DNA from: Rana temporaria | Taxonomy: Eukaryota > Chordata > Amphibia > Anura > Ranidae | Assembly: GCF_905171775.1 (NCBI RefSeq) | Contig: NC_053491.1 | Coordinates: 403,272,838 to 403,336,837, forward strand | Direction: 5' to 3' | Length of the DNA: 64,000 nt | In this document: in pieces, positions 1 to 11,120 of the stretch | Position numbering within the stretch: position 1 is the stretch's first letter | How the letters are laid out: each line of letters opens with the position of its first letter | Notes under the pieces: model-generated | Told to the model about the DNA's origin: nothing | What the model saw: only the letters and a program-made list of their open reading frames with translations | The model's database searches: none | Translations under genes and position numbers: made by a program

Positions 1-81
1 TAACGCTACGCGGGCGCGGAATTCACATTACGGCGGCGTATCTGGAGATACGCCACCGCAAAAGGTACCTGAATCTACCCC
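1..81. mobile_element. Right end of a Harbinger-type MITE (cut by window edge)
   Basis: The stretch ends in CTGAATCTACCCC and carries the inverted motif GGCGTATCTGGAGATACGCC, as do the termini of the MITEs at 45796-46382 and 51410-52141. Only the right end is visible, so length and orientation cannot be judged. Assignment rests on similarity to the other copies in this window. Confidence 0.6.
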
Positions 82-501
82 AATGTGTTAAATTATACTT
101 TACTCATCATTTTCTGTATAAAACGTTCATAAGCAAGCAACAGATTTTCACATTTTAAACAATTGATTTTCCTACATTAGAGTTATTACATTATTATCAT
201 TTTTTACGTAATTTTTTACATTGTTTTTACATTATTTTTGGCACATGATTATGAACAAGATCTTGTCAATGTGAGCAATAACACAGAATGGTGGACAGTG
301 AAACTGATGTGACCTTTTTGTAAAAAAAGCAATATCCATGACCAGACCACCCTCCAGAATACAATGCTTTAATTCCACCCCTTTACAATCCCAAGGCTTA
401 TCATAAAAAACAAAAAACAAAAAAACACAGCTGTGTAGAATGAGTATCCCTTGTATTACAAATTCAAATACATCAATTACATTACAATGAAATCACAATA
501 A
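82..501. other. AT-rich stretch, nothing recognised
   Basis: AT-rich sequence with homopolymer runs. I see no terminal inverted repeat, no coding signal and no relative elsewhere in the window. Confidence 0.5.
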
Positions 502-864
502 GGGCTCATTTACACTTGCTTCGACTTCAACACACATTAAAGCACCTACCGCTTCAACATGCTTTTTTGATGCTTCTGCAATGCTTCAGTGGTGCATTGA
601 TTATGCTTTTTTTAAGCTTTAATGAAGCTTGGCAGATGCCCTGCATGTGTGTGTGTGTTGATATATCATATCTGCAATTTCTCCAAAACAAAATGAAGAT
701 AAAGCTAAATTAAAGCCCCTCAAAAGCTGCAGGTGCTTCAAGCACGCTATGTCATACACTTCTATGGAGGCTTTAAAGATGCTTTGAAGCACCACTAAAG
801 CGACATAGGGTATCATTTTTGAAGCAAAGCAAATCCAAGCAAACGCAAGGTGTAAACAGGACTG
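502..864. mobile_element. MITE, Harbinger-like, GGGCTCATTTACAC ends
   Basis: It begins GGGCTCATTTACAC and ends GTGTAAACAGGACTG, an imperfect inverted pair. TAA lies on each side (499-501 and 865-867), consistent with a 3-bp target duplication of PIF/Harbinger type. The interior is full of short AAGCTT/TTGAAGC variants that pair across the centre. No coding capacity. It resembles the elements at 18230-18597 and 29598-29882 in its ends. Confidence 0.6.
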
Positions 865-925
865 TAAGCTAACCATTCTATTAAGTAAAAGGAGCTGTGA
901 CGCTTTCAGAGAGCCATGTAATTAA

Positions 926-2181
926 CCACTTAAGGACCCCTTCACGCCGAAATACGTTGGCAGAATGGCACGGCTGGGCACATCAACGTACCTGTACGTT
1001 GCCCTTTAAGCCCAGCCGTGGGGTCGTGCGTGCGCGCCGGTCCGAATCTCCGTGACCGTGGCCGCGGGACTCGTGGACCCTTTTGCCGCTGGAGTCCCGC
1101 GATCGGTCCCAGGAGCTGAAGAACGGGGAGAGCTGTGTGTAAACACAGCTTCCCCGTTCTTCACTGTGGCGCCGTCATCGATCGTGTGTTTCCTTATATA
1201 GGGAATCACAATCGATGACGACACACCTACAGCCACACCCCCTATAGTTAGAAACACAGATAAGGTCATACATAACCCCATCAGTGCCCCCTTGTGGTTA
1301 ACTCCCAAACTGCAATTGCCATTTGCACAGTAAAAAAATGCATTTTTTGCTGTGAAAATGACAATGGTCCCAAAAATGTGTCAAAATTGTCCGAAGTGTC
1401 CGCCATAATGTTGCAGTCATGAAAAAAATATTAATTAAAATGAATAAAAATGCAATAAAACTATCCCCTATTTTGTAAACGCTATACATTTTGTGCAAAC
1501 CAACCGATAAACGCTTATTGCGATTTTTTTTACCAAAAATAGGTAGAAGAATACGTATCGGCCTAAACTGAGGAAAACATTTTTTTTTATATATTTTTTG
1601 GGGGGAATTTATAATAGCAAAATGTAAAAAATATTGCATTTTTTTCGCTCTATTTTTGTTTATAGCGCAAAAAATAAAAACCGCAGAGGTGATCAAATAC
1701 CACCAAAAGAAAGCTCTATTTGTGGGAAAAAAAGAACGCCAACTTTGTTTGGGAGCCACATCCAGTGCCGATCCTGACCTTTCTGGGGCCCTAAGCAAAA
1801 TGACATGTCACATAAATTTGAGAAGGGGGGGGGGGGTTGATTAAAGATTAAAGTTGGGAAGCGGGGGGTGTTCTGCTGTCGGAAATGACATCCTACAATA
1901 AAGTGAGAAGCTGACTTCTTACCTCTTTTCCCATGCAGCCAGCGAGTTGAGAAGCGGGGTTAGGGGCCCGAAAATGACTTCTCACCAGGCAGGGCCTCTA
2001 GTAATTTGGGGGGCCCTCTGCAGCTTTAAGGGGCCCTAAGCGGCTTGCATAGTGAGCCTATAGGGCGGATCGTCCCTGGCCACATCGCACGACCGCGCAA
2101 TTGTCAGTTAAAGCGACGCAGTGCAGAATCGCAAAAACTGGCCGGGTCCTTTAGCTGCCTAAAGGTCCGGGTCTTAAGTGG
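926..2181. mobile_element. piggyBac-type TTAA repeat (about 1 kb family)
   Basis: It starts CCACTTAAGGACC after TTAA (922-925) and ends in the inverse, TCTTAAGTGG, before a degraded TTTA. The interior has the family landmarks: a 'ggcagaatggcacggctggg' block, a GC-rich hairpin region, and an AT-rich tail with 'caccaaaagaaagctc' and 'gcgcaattgtcagttaaagc'. Other copies or fragments are at 6468, 11121, 44640, 49050, 56877, 61831 and 62725. The TTAA flanks suggest piggyBac-type mobilisation, but no transposase is present. It is interrupted by a hAT MITE at 1763-2078. Confidence 0.65.
1763..2078. mobile_element. hAT MITE with 8-bp TSD (GCCACATC)
   Basis: The 316-bp element begins CAGTGCCGATCC and ends GGATCGTCCCTG, an imperfect inverted pair of hAT type. 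It is flanked by an exact 8-bp duplication GCCACATC (1755-1762 and 2079-2086). Removing it restores the host TTAA repeat ('gggagccacatcgcacg'), so it is younger than its host. No coding capacity. Confidence 0.85.
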
Positions 2182-2189
2182 TTTAGCAA

Positions 2190-3235
2190 GCCTAAACAAG
2201 CCCTAGGAGTTACAAGGTCTTTCAGAACCCTGTAGTTGGACTAGGCAAAGATGACAAAGGAATTTATTTTTATTATACCTGACAGGTAGGCTGGCAAGAC
2301 AGGGGACCTCTGAAATGGCAGGCATGCAGCCAGAAGTCTTTTCTTTTTTGTGTGGTGGGCTGAGAGTCCCCATAAGCAATACATCAGTATTAGTATAGTC
2401 TGTGTGCTAGCACTCTCAGAAGAGGGGACTATCCAAGAGTGGGATACACAAGGAAACTGGTGAGGAAAATGATTTTTCTACTTTGAAATTAGCAGGTTCA
2501 GGAGGTGCTGTGATTGGTGTGATTTTTGAGGTAGAGAGATGGTTTGGTGCAGCCTCATCATAAAAGTGCTGGAAAGCAGCTTTAGGGGTGAACTGAGGTC
2601 CCCTTGGTTCCCCCTCTTAATCATGGGGAAAAAGAAACACCAGAAAGAGCACACGTGATGCATATCTGGAAGGATGACCAAGGAGAAAGTTCTAAACTTT
2701 CTTCATATGTCAATTAACAGGCCCCACTCCTATGACAAGTCACAAAGTTTACTGACCACTTGTGCTAACCACTGCTAACCACAATACAATGGCATACAAC
2801 CTAGACAGCATAGAAAAAGAAAGGAAAACACATAAGGTAATCACTACTTTTTTTTTTCAAACAAACCCAGCTAAATATAAGTTATTTGTATGTATAACCA
2901 AAACTTTTTTTTTCCCTGTAGAATAGGGAAGGGTGAAAACTCCTGTCTGTTTAGTTTTTGTACCATTGGGGAGATTTATCTCCAATTCCTATCCTCACAA
3001 TGCAGGAGGTAAGAGGAACTCAAAGCATAGAGAAAAGTTGGAAAGTTGTCACCAGAACAGGCATTCTGATTGGAAGATTCACCCTCACCTCTTGTTCTGA
3101 TGACACAAATGTGGATCTCTCTCAGTGACAATTTTCACCAGAAAAGATGGTGAAAATCCCCAGCAGCCACAAAGCCAGGGCAGGGTTTCTAACATATGCT
3201 ACATATGCTAACCAAATCAAATAAGCAAAATCTGG
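2190..3235. other. No recognised feature
   Basis: Apparently single-copy sequence within the window. No open frame of note, no inverted termini, no known repeat recognised. Confidence 0.4.
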
Positions 3236-3582
3236 CTATATACAGTGCCTTGAAAAAGTATCAAAGTACAAGGTAGTACATAATTGTGAAGTGGAAAGAA
3301 AATGATAAATGGTTTTTAATTTGTTTTACAAATAAATATGTGAAACGTGTGGTGTGCATTTGTATTCAGCCCCCTTTATTCTGATACCCCTAACTAAAAT
3401 CTAGTGGAATCAATTGCCTTCAGAAGTCACCTTATTAGTAAATAGAGTCACCGTGTGTGTAATTTAATCTCAGTATAAATACAGCTGTTCTGTGAAGCCC
3501 TCAGAGGTTTGTTAGAAAACCTTAGTGAACAAACCGCATCATAAAGGCCAAGGAACACACCAGACAGGTCAGGGATAACGTT

Positions 3583-4036
3583 GTGGAGACGTTTAAATTA
3601 GGGTTAGGTTTTAAAAAAATATCCCAAGCTTTGAATATCTCACGGAGCACTGTTCAATCCTTCATTGAAAAATGGAAAGTGTATTGCACAACTGCACACC
3701 TACCAAGACATAGCCGTCCACCTAAACTGAAAGGCTGGGCAAGGAGAGCGTCAATCAAAGAAGCAGCCAAGAGGCCCACAGTAACTCTGGAGGAGCTGCA
3801 GAGATCCACAGCTCAGGTGGAAGAATCTGTCCACAGGACAACTATTCATTCATGCACTCCACAAATATGACCTTTATGGAAGAGTGGCAAGAAGAAAGCC
3901 ATTGTTGAAAGAAAACCATAAGAAGTTCCATTTGCAGTTTGCGAGAAGCCATGTGGGGGACACAGCAAAAATGTGGAAGAAGGTGCTCTGGTCAGATGAG
4001 ACCAACATTTTACATTTTGGCCTAAAAGCAAAACAC
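3583..4036 (+). pseudogene. Tc1 transposase, N-terminal half (broken)
   Basis: Transposases of this family bind the terminal repeats and cut and paste the element at TA sites. The first 95 residues form a helix-turn-helix paired-like domain (KKISQALNISRSTVQSFIEK), followed by a linker with RHSRPPKL. After a frameshift near 3870 the next frame carries LWSDETN, which holds the second catalytic Asp of the DDE triad. The frame is cut at about 4036 by the large insertion. The C-terminal part resumes at 14902. The mutations make it non-functional. Confidence 0.85.
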
Positions 4037-4139
4037 TATGTGCCTGATTTACTATGCTCTGTGCGCTGCGCTGGTTCATGCGTTAATTAGTACTCCGGGT
4101 GGAGGCTTAATTGGGCGCATGAACCAGCGCAGCAGCCGG

Positions 4140-4568
4140 CGCATTGAAACTAATATGAAAAGCCGCGCTGAACTCCCTATAGAAGTCTATGGGAGAAATC
4201 AAAAGTGTTCATTTTAAAGGCTAATCTGCAAGTTTTGTCCTAAAAAGTGTTTGGGGACCTCAGTCCTGCCCCAGGGAACATGTATCAATGCTTTTTTTAT
4301 TTTTTAAAACGGCCGTTTTTTTGGGAGCAGTGAAATTAATAATTCTTAAAGTGAAACAATAAAAGTGAAATATTCCTTTAAATTTCGTACCTAGGGGGGG
4401 TGTAATGTCAGCATGTGAAATAGCGCATTTTTCCCGCACTTAGAAATCCCCCTGCACAAAGTGACATTCAGAAGGAAAAAAGTCATTTAAAAATTCACTC
4501 GCGGCTATAATGAATTGTCGGCTCTGACAATTCTAAAGGGATTCATTCATAAAACAAACAAGAAAATG
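4140..4568 (-). repeat. Sequence related to the 3' part of the 39.5-kb hAT element
   Basis: Read in reverse, this stretch follows 42660-43130 block for block: 'atagaagtctatggg', 'gtttggggacct', 'ccccagggaacatgtatcaatgc', 'gggagcagtgaaattaat', 'cactt', 'gtcatttaaaa'. Similarity is clear but with many substitutions. It links the insertion in Tc1 with the hAT element at 39493-43194. Confidence 0.6.
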
Positions 4569-4570
4569 TG

Positions 4571-6410
4571 TAGGGGTTCCCCCAAATTAAATTACCAGGC
4601 CCTTCAGGTCTGGAATGGATATTAAGGGGAACCCCGCCGTAAAAACCAAAAAAAAAAAAGACGTGCGGTTCCCGGCAAATATCCATTCCAGACCCTTCAG
4701 GTCTGGTGTGGATTTTAAGGGGAACTCCACCCCAAATTGAAAAAAAAAATGGCGTGGAGTCCCCCTAAAAATCCACACCAGACCCTTATCCGAGCACGTT
4801 GACCTGGCCGGCCGCAGAAAAGAGGGGGGGACAGAGTGCGGCCCCCCCCCTCTCCTGAACCGCACCAGGCCACATGCCCTCAACATGGGGAGGATGTCCC
4901 CATGTTGATGGGGACAAGGGTCTCATCCCCACAACCCTTGCCCGGTGGTTGTGGGGGTATGCGGGCGGGAGGCTTATCAGAATCTGGAAGACCCCTTTAA
5001 CAAAGGGGACCCCCAGATCCTGGCCCCCCCCTATGTGAAATGGTAATGGGGTACATTGTACCTCTACCATTTCACCCCAAAAAAAATGTCAAAGTGTTAA
5101 AAATGACAGTAGCCGGTTTTTGACAAATCTTTTAATAAAATCTTCTTTTCTTCTTTCCTTCGGGTTTCTTCCACTGCTTCTATCTTCTCGTCCACATCTT
5201 GCCCGACGTCTTCTTCTATCTTCTCCGTCCGTCCTTCAGCCTTCTGGTCCCGCATCTTGTGTCTTCTCCGGTCTTCTTCTCGGTCCGCCAGCCTTCTCGT
5301 CCCCGGACTCAGCGTTTGAATTTGAATTGGGCCGTCGTGTTCCCGCTCCTGGGACCCGCCCCCCTCTGACGCCACAAGTAAACTCCTTAGAAGGTCATGT
5401 GCGTCAGAGGGGGGCGGGGTCACAGAGCGTCACACAGCGGGGGAATTCAATTTCAATCGCGCCGCCCGGAGAAGAAGTTCCCGCCGTGTCACACTCATGT
5501 GACCCCGCCCCCCTCTGACGCACATGACCTTCTAAGGAGTTTACTTGTGGCGTCAGAGGGGGGCGGGTCCCAGGAGCGGGAACACGACGGCCCAATTCAA
5601 ATTCAAACGCTGAGTCCGGGGACGAGAAGGCTGGCGGACCGAGAAGAAGACCGGAGAAGACACAAGATGCGAGGAGGCTGGCGGAAGGACGGAGAAGAAG
5701 ACAGGACAAGACAACGGGCAAGATGCGTGACCAGAAGGCTGAAGGACGGACGGAGAAGATAGAAGAAGACGTCGGGCAAGATGTGGACGAGAAGATAGAA
5801 GCAGCGGAAGAAACCCGAAGGAAAGAAGAAAAGAAGATTTTATTAAAAGATTTGTCAAAAACCGGCTACTGTCATTTTTAACACTTTGACATTTTTTTTG
5901 GGGTGAAATGGTAGAGGTACAATGTACCCCATTACCATTTCACATAGGGGGGGGCCAGGATCTGGGGGTCCCCTTTGTTAAAGGGGTCTTCCAGATTCTG
6001 ATAAGCCTCCCGCCCGCATACCCCCACAACCACCGGGCAAGGGTTGTGGGGATGAGACCCTTGTCCCCATCAACATGGGGACATCCTCCCCATGTTGAGG
6101 GCATGTGGCCTGGTGCGGTTCAGGAGAGGGGGGGGCCGCACTCTGTCCCCCCCTCTTTTCTGCGGCCGGCCAGGTCAACGTGCTCGGATAAGGGTCTGGT
6201 GTGGATTTTTAGGGGGACTCCACGCCATTTTTTTTTCAATTTGGGGTGGAGTTCCCCTTAAAATCCACACCAGACCTGAAGGGTCTGGTATGGATATTTG
6301 GGGGGACCCCACGCCATTTTTTGGGGGGTTTTTTACGGCGGGGTTCCCCTTAATATCCATTCCAGACCTGAAGGGCCTGGTAATTTAATTTGGAGGGACC
6401 CCCTTTTTTT
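4571..6410. repeat. Inverted-repeat unit A (hairpin cassette, head to head)
   Basis: The arms are about 4571-5425 and 5553-6410, mirror-symmetric about 5489. Each arm, read outward, has a GC-rich block with CCCGCCCCCCTCTGACG, a GA-rich stretch ('gaagaagac', 'gaggctggcggac'), an AT-rich 'ttttattaaaag' segment, a 39-bp hairpin (5904-5942 in the right arm), then a module of short palindromes. It ends in a 'tccagacctgaagggcctgg' block. The arms are nearly identical, with small indels at the outer ends. The open frames inside are short and mirrored, so I treat them as non-coding. A third, single arm is at 41448-42397. Confidence 0.8.
5904..6185 (+). repeat. Module of consecutive short hairpins (unit A, right arm)
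   Basis: A run of small inverted repeats: TGAAATGGTA paired with TACCATTTCA, CCCTTTGTTAAAGGG, ACAACC...GGTTGT, GTCCCCATCAACATGGGGAC and CCTCCCCATGTTGAGGG. The same order is kept in the mirror arm (about 4790-5075), at 41863-42140, and in the diverged unit B at 12160-12510, 13907-14230 and 63750-64000. Retention of the stems in diverged copies suggests structure matters. Confidence 0.6.
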
Positions 6411-6463
6411 TTTTTTTTTTTTTTTAATGAGCAATGACTCTATTCTTTATAGCCATGAGTACT
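6411..6463. other. Poly-T run and spacer
   Basis: A run of about 21 T, preceded by C, closes inverted-repeat unit A. A short unique spacer leads to the next TTAA site. Confidence 0.5.
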
Positions 6464-6467
6464 TTAA

Positions 6468-7265
6468 CCACTTGCCCACCGGGTTAATTCTGGCACTTCT
6501 CTCCTTCATGTGAAAATCAAAATTTTTTTGCTAGAAAATTAATCAGAACCCCCAAACATTATATATTTTTTTTTAGCAGACATCCTAGGGAATAAAATGG
6601 CAGTCATTGCAATACTTTTTGTCACACCGTATTTGCGCAGCGGTCTTACAAGCGCACTTTTTTTGGATAAAAATCACTTTTTTGAATTAAAAAATAAGAC
6701 AACAATACATTTTGCCCAATTTTTTTATATATTGTGAAAGATAATGTTACGCCGAGTAAAATGATACCCAACATGTCACGCTTAAAAATTGCGCCCGCTC
6801 GTGGCATGGCGTCAAACTTTTACCCTTTAAAAATCTCGATAGGCGACGTTAAAAAAATTCTACAGGTTGCATTTTTTGAGTTGCAGAGTAGGTCTAGGGC
6901 TAGAATTATTGCTCTCACTCTAACGATCGCGGCGATACCTCACTTGTGTGGTTTGAATACCGTTTTCATATGCGGGCGCTACTCGCGTATGCGTTTGCTT
7001 CTGTGCGCGAGCTCGTCGGGACGGGGCGCTTTAAAAATTTTTTAATGGGTTTTCTTATTTATTTTTATTTAGTTTTATAATTTTTTACACTGAAATAAAA
7101 AAATAAAAAAAAAAGATCAGTTTTCTTCCTATTACAAGGAATGTAAACATCCCTTGTAATAGGACTAGTGTGTGACAGGTCCTCTTTATGGAGAGAGGCG
7201 GGGTCAATAAGGCTGGAAAGCATGGTATTGAAAAAATAAATAAAAGATCTCATGCTTTCAGCTGC
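6468..7265. mobile_element. piggyBac-type TTAA repeat fragment
   Basis: It follows TTAA at 6464-6467 and starts CCACTTGCCCACC. It shares the 'gggaataaaatggcagtcattgcaata' block with 62570-62600 and the 'aatgttacgccgagtaaa' and 'tagaattattgctctcactc' blocks with 11330-11510. The right end is not found; the SINE at 7278 follows. Confidence 0.5.
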
Positions 7266-7277
7266 AATCATGTTCGT

Positions 7278-7455
7278 TCACCACAGTGGTGTAGTGTATA
7301 GCACTTTGACCTAGCAGCAAAAGAGTCGTTGGTTCGAATCCCGCCCGTGACAGCATCTGCATGGAGTTTGCATGTTCTCCCTGTGCCTGCGTGGGTTTCC
7401 TCCCACAATATAAAAACACGCTGTAAATTGGATCCGGTCTAAATAAGCCCTAATA
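7278..7455 (+). mobile_element. tRNA-derived SINE (V-SINE-like)
   Basis: The head resembles a tRNA gene with an A-box-like 'tggtgtagtgtatagcac' and a B box GGTTCGAATCC, the internal RNA polymerase III promoter. It continues into the conserved vertebrate SINE core 'tggagtttgcatgttctccc', 'tgcctgcgtgggtttcctcc'. The tail decays after 7450 with no clear 3' end. The body is a SINE and not a tRNA: no clean cloverleaf can be drawn. Reverse transcription by a partner LINE is inferred from the class. Confidence 0.7.
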
Positions 7456-7914
7456 TGCAGTAGTATATTTAGGTTTGGTTCTGCCCTAGGCCTGACTACA
7501 TATCTGCACCTCCTAATAGAAAAATGACCCACCCCTTCCTGTCAAGGTCACACCCTGTTTTTGTATAACCCCGCCCAGTAATTTTCAGGGGACCCACACA
7601 CTAGTTCTGGGGGGGCACTGGATTCCCTTAACCACTTCCATACCAGGCACTTACGCACCTTCCCGCCCAAGCCAATTTTCAGCTTTCAACACTGTCGCAC
7701 TTTGAATGGCAATTGCGCGGTCATACAACACTGTACCCAAACAAAATTGGCGTCCTTTTTTCCCCACAAATAGAGCTTTCTTTTGTTGTTATTTGATCAC
7801 CTCTGGGTTTTTTTTTTGTGCGCAACAACTAAAAAAAGACTGCAAATTTTGAAACAAAAAAACGTTTTTATTTTTTAAGGTTATTTTTTTTGTAAATAAG
7901 TTTTTCTCTTTCAA

Positions 7915-8235
7915 TTACGGGCACTGATATGGCGGCACTGATGGGCACCGATGAGATGGCACTGATGGACATCGATGAGGTAGTACTGACGGGCACAGAT
8001 GAGGTGGCATTGATTGGCGGCGCTGCTATGCGGCACTGATGGGCACTCATAGGCGGCACTCATGGGCGGCACAGATGGGCGGCACTTATGGGTGGCACTG
8101 ATGGATACTTATGGGTGGCACAGGTGGGCACTGATAGGTGGGCACTGTGCATGGATGGGCACTGTGGGGTGGCACTGATGGACACTGTGGGGTGGCACTG
8201 ATTTTCCCAGTCAGTGCCCATTTGTGGGCACTGAT
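7915..8235. repeat. Degenerate GGCACTGATGGGC minisatellite
   Basis: Repeated variants of 'ggcactgatgggca' and 'ggtggcactgatgg' with an irregular 10-26 bp spacing fill the interval. It sits inside the TTAA element at 7632-8692. Open frames in it are products of the repeat. Confidence 0.7.
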
Positions 8236-8379
8236 TGGCATCTTTTTTCTTATTTTTTAATGCTTTTTGTTTTTTTGTTCTATATTTTTTTTGTTTTTGC
8301 ACACCCTGGTGGTCCAGTGTGGTGATCCGAGGGGGGGCTGCGCTGATAAACAATCAGCGCGAACGCCCCCTGTCAGGAG

Positions 8380-8600
8380 AGGCGCCGATCGGCTCTCCTA
8401 TACTCGCGTCTGTCAGACGCGAGTGAGGAAGAGCCATCGATGGCTCTTCCTGTTTACATCGTGATCAGCCGTGATTGGACACGGCTGATCACGTGGTAAA
8501 GAGTCTCCGTCTCCGTGAGAGACTCTTTACCGAGATCGGAGATGCAGGGTGTTAGACTGACACCCCGCATCACCGATCGCCGCGCTGCGTGCCCCCACAG
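8380..8600. repeat. Cluster of perfect small hairpins
   Basis: Successive inverted pairs include ACTCGCGTCTG/CAGACGCGAGT, GAAGAGCCATC/GATGGCTCTTC, GTGATCAGCCGTG/CACGGCTGATCAC and GGTAAAGAGTCTC/GAGACTCTTTACC. They lie end to end in the GC-rich part of the TTAA element. Each is short, but the back-to-back arrangement is notable. Confidence 0.7.
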
Positions 8601-8861
8601 GCGCGTGCGGCATGAAATCCTGCAGGACGTCCTGTCAGGATTGTGTAACCACTTCCCGGACGTAAATCGGCCATAGGCTGGGCGGGAAGTGGTTAATTTG
8701 CATAGTTTTTCTCTCACTTCCTGTTTGGCTATGGGGCAGGAAGTGAAGGCAAATCTCCCCAATTGGACACAGATAATACAAAATAAACTGACAGGGCCTA
8801 TAACCCTCCCTCACTCTATCCAAAATTAAAGAAAATAAAACTTGTTGATTATAGTTCTTGT

Positions 8862-9154
8862 CAGGGGCGGACTGACCATTGAGTCACTCGGGCACTGCCC
8901 GAGGGCCCCATGCCACTAGGGGGCCCCATCCGGGTTGCCAGGCTCAGTAAAACCAGGGACAGTATGTAAAAATCTGTGTTTTTTTTAGATCTGTCCCCGA
9001 TATGTCCGAAAATGACATGCTTTTAATGTGAATATCCCAAGATTTTAGCTGCCCGCCTCTGCACTACCTCCTGGCGTGGTGGTCATCTGTAAGCCAGAGG
9101 GGCCCCATAATCTTCTATTGCCCAGGGGCCCCATGAGTTGTCAGTCCGCCCCTG
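8862..9154. mobile_element. hAT MITE, CAGGGGCGGACTGAC ends
   Basis: A 293-bp element with perfect 15-bp inverted ends, CAGGGGCGGACTGAC and GTCAGTCCGCCCCTG. The flanks GTTCTTGT (8854-8861) and GTTCTAGT (9155-9162) match at 7 of 8 bases, as expected for an 8-bp hAT duplication. The inner block 'ggacagtatgtaaaaatctgt' recurs at 37945. Confidence 0.85.
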
Positions 9155-9396
9155 GTTCTAGTTTAAGCACAAATTTCATAGAGTTTTATTGAGAGCCCTA
9201 AGAAAATATAACCATGCCAATAGGCCAGGATAGAGCGTTGCTAATATGTAGGAATGTGTGTGTTAGAGCACCCCACCCAATGTTAACTAAAAAATTATTA
9301 ATTTGCAAATGAGTATTATCTGCTCATTTTTTTGGGGATGTCTGCACCCCTGATAGTGACAACATTTGTGAGGTGTCTTCACCCTTTCTAATTCAT

Positions 9397-10030
9397 TCAC
9401 TTCCTGTCACATAGCCAAACAGGAAGTGAGGGTAAAACCTTACTAATATCTTTTCTTGGGGACACAGATCAATCTAAATAGTTTCCCATTATGTAAATTG
9501 CACTCTAGCATTTTGCTGTGTACACCCCAAATTATTAGGGATCTTGGACTTTGGGGTCCATTGACTAAAGGCAAATCCACTTTGCACTACAAGTGCAAAG
9601 CAAGGAAGAAAGAAAACAAAACAACTTTGCTTCTACAGGATTGGATGTTAAAACCATCAGTGCTTCCTCTCTGATTTTCAGCAACTATGCTTGTACTGCA
9701 GAGTGGCTTTGCCTTTACTAAACCCCAAACTAAATAATCATTTTGGGCAGGGATCCTCAAACTACGGCCCTCCAGCTGTTTTAGAACTACACATCCCATG
9801 AGGCCTTGTAATGCACTGACATTCACAGACATGACTAGGCATGATGGGAATTGTAGTTCCTGAACAACTGGAGGGCCGTAGTTTGAAGACCCATGATTTG
9901 GGGTGTACACAGCAGTGCTGGAGTGCAATTTGCTTAATGGGGACACTAGTTAGATTGACCTGTGTCCCCAAGAAATGACACTGGTAGGGTTTTAACCTCA
10001 CTTCCTGTTCAGCTGTGTGACAGGAAGTGA
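9397..10030. repeat. Long inverted repeat with hAT MITE in the loop
   Basis: Left arm 9397-9540 and right arm 9893-10030 are inverted relatives: 'cacttcctgtca', 'ttggggacacagatcaatctaa', 'gcactctagcattttgctgtgtacaccccaaat'. Similarity is good but not perfect. The hAT MITE at 9748-9895 sits next to the right arm. No coding signal. Confidence 0.6.
9748..9895. mobile_element. hAT MITE, MER5-like ends
   Basis: A 148-bp element with 23-bp ends: it begins CAGGGATCCTCAAACTACGG and ends in the inverse, with three or four mismatches. Flanks ATTTTGGG (9740-9747) and ATTTGGGG (9896-9903) match at 7 of 8 positions. Terminal sequence and size fit the small hAT-Charlie-like MITEs of vertebrates. Confidence 0.85.
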
Positions 10031-11120
10031 AGCCAATTTTAAGAAAAGGGACACAAAGCTCAACACAAAAATAAAAAACACAAAGCAGGGGTTCTAACAC
10101 TCACTTGGCTTCCCTCAAACACCCACAATTTGAATAGGATTGCCTTGCGCTAGATTTAAGCACAGTGCTGTAAATCAGCACGTCAAGCCTGTCCACCAAT
10201 AGCAAACCCCCCCCCCCACAGGCCATGTTTGCAGGTTTTCCTTCATCTTGCACATGTGCTTTAAAATACAGTCTGGACAGCAATTCTTGATAAGAGAAAT
10301 CCACAAAACATGTCCTGTCGGGGGTACTTGAGGGCTGAGGACCACTGCAGAAAAAATAAAATACTTACCAGTTTTTGTCTTTAAAGTCATGGGGAATAAA
10401 CATGGCAAACATTTCATGATTACACACCAGGAAAGAAGCTTAGACAAAAATCACACATAATTTGTTAGGCCCTAACCTAGTTCAGCTGCAGCTGTCAACA
10501 TATGTAGCATGAAAAAGTAACAAAACACAAACTTAACAATTTTAAAGTAATTTTTATTGGTCAACAAAACAAGGAAAGCAAAAAAGACAAACAAACAAAA
10601 ATACATTTCAAAATTCTAAACAACCATAGCTTTACACATTTTTCATAAAATAAGGCCACATAGACAAATACATCAAAGTGAACATCATTTAAAAATAAAC
10701 CAAAACCATTGGCAAAATAAAACAAAACCCATGCAACAAACCACATTTGTGTTTAGCAACAGCATTTCTGCCAGCCTGCCCCTTCTGAGGGCAGCTGAGG
10801 ACTGATCGATCCAAGCTTTTTATAACAGTGCTAGTAATGAAGCAATTGAAATCACATGACCAAATTGCAGTCTCTAGTTTGGGTGAGCTTGTAATTGGGC
10901 ACACCTGCAATTAACCCAAACCACGTTCTATGAGCATCCAATGAGTGTTTTTCACCTTTTAAAAAGAAAGGATATTTTTTTTCTAAGTGTTTGAGCATGC
11001 TCAGTTCATCACACATGTAGGAACCAAGCTGCAATGGAATGAGAGCTTTTTTTTTTTTGTTTCCCCTGATCTGATGCTTTCCAGCCTGAAGGGGAGGTGT
11101 TAAAGACAGAAGTAAACACG
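10031..11120. other. No recognised feature
   Basis: AT-rich sequence with no clear termini and no coding signal. It lies inside the 10.9-kb insertion, so it may be the interior of a decayed element. Confidence 0.4.

Larger units (their letters stand above)
7632..8692. mobile_element. piggyBac-type TTAA element, complete
   Basis: It is bounded by TTAA on both sides (7628-7631 and 8693-8696), with inverted ends CCACTTCC and GGAAGTGG. It contains 'ggcgtccttttttccccacaaatagagctttc', typical of the family in reverse order. A minisatellite-like block lies at 7915-8235 and a string of tight hairpins at 8380-8600. No transposase. Confidence 0.65.

Noticed and set aside
7278..7350. A tRNA gene
   Set aside because: The B box is good, but the acceptor and anticodon stems do not pair and the sequence continues into a SINE core.
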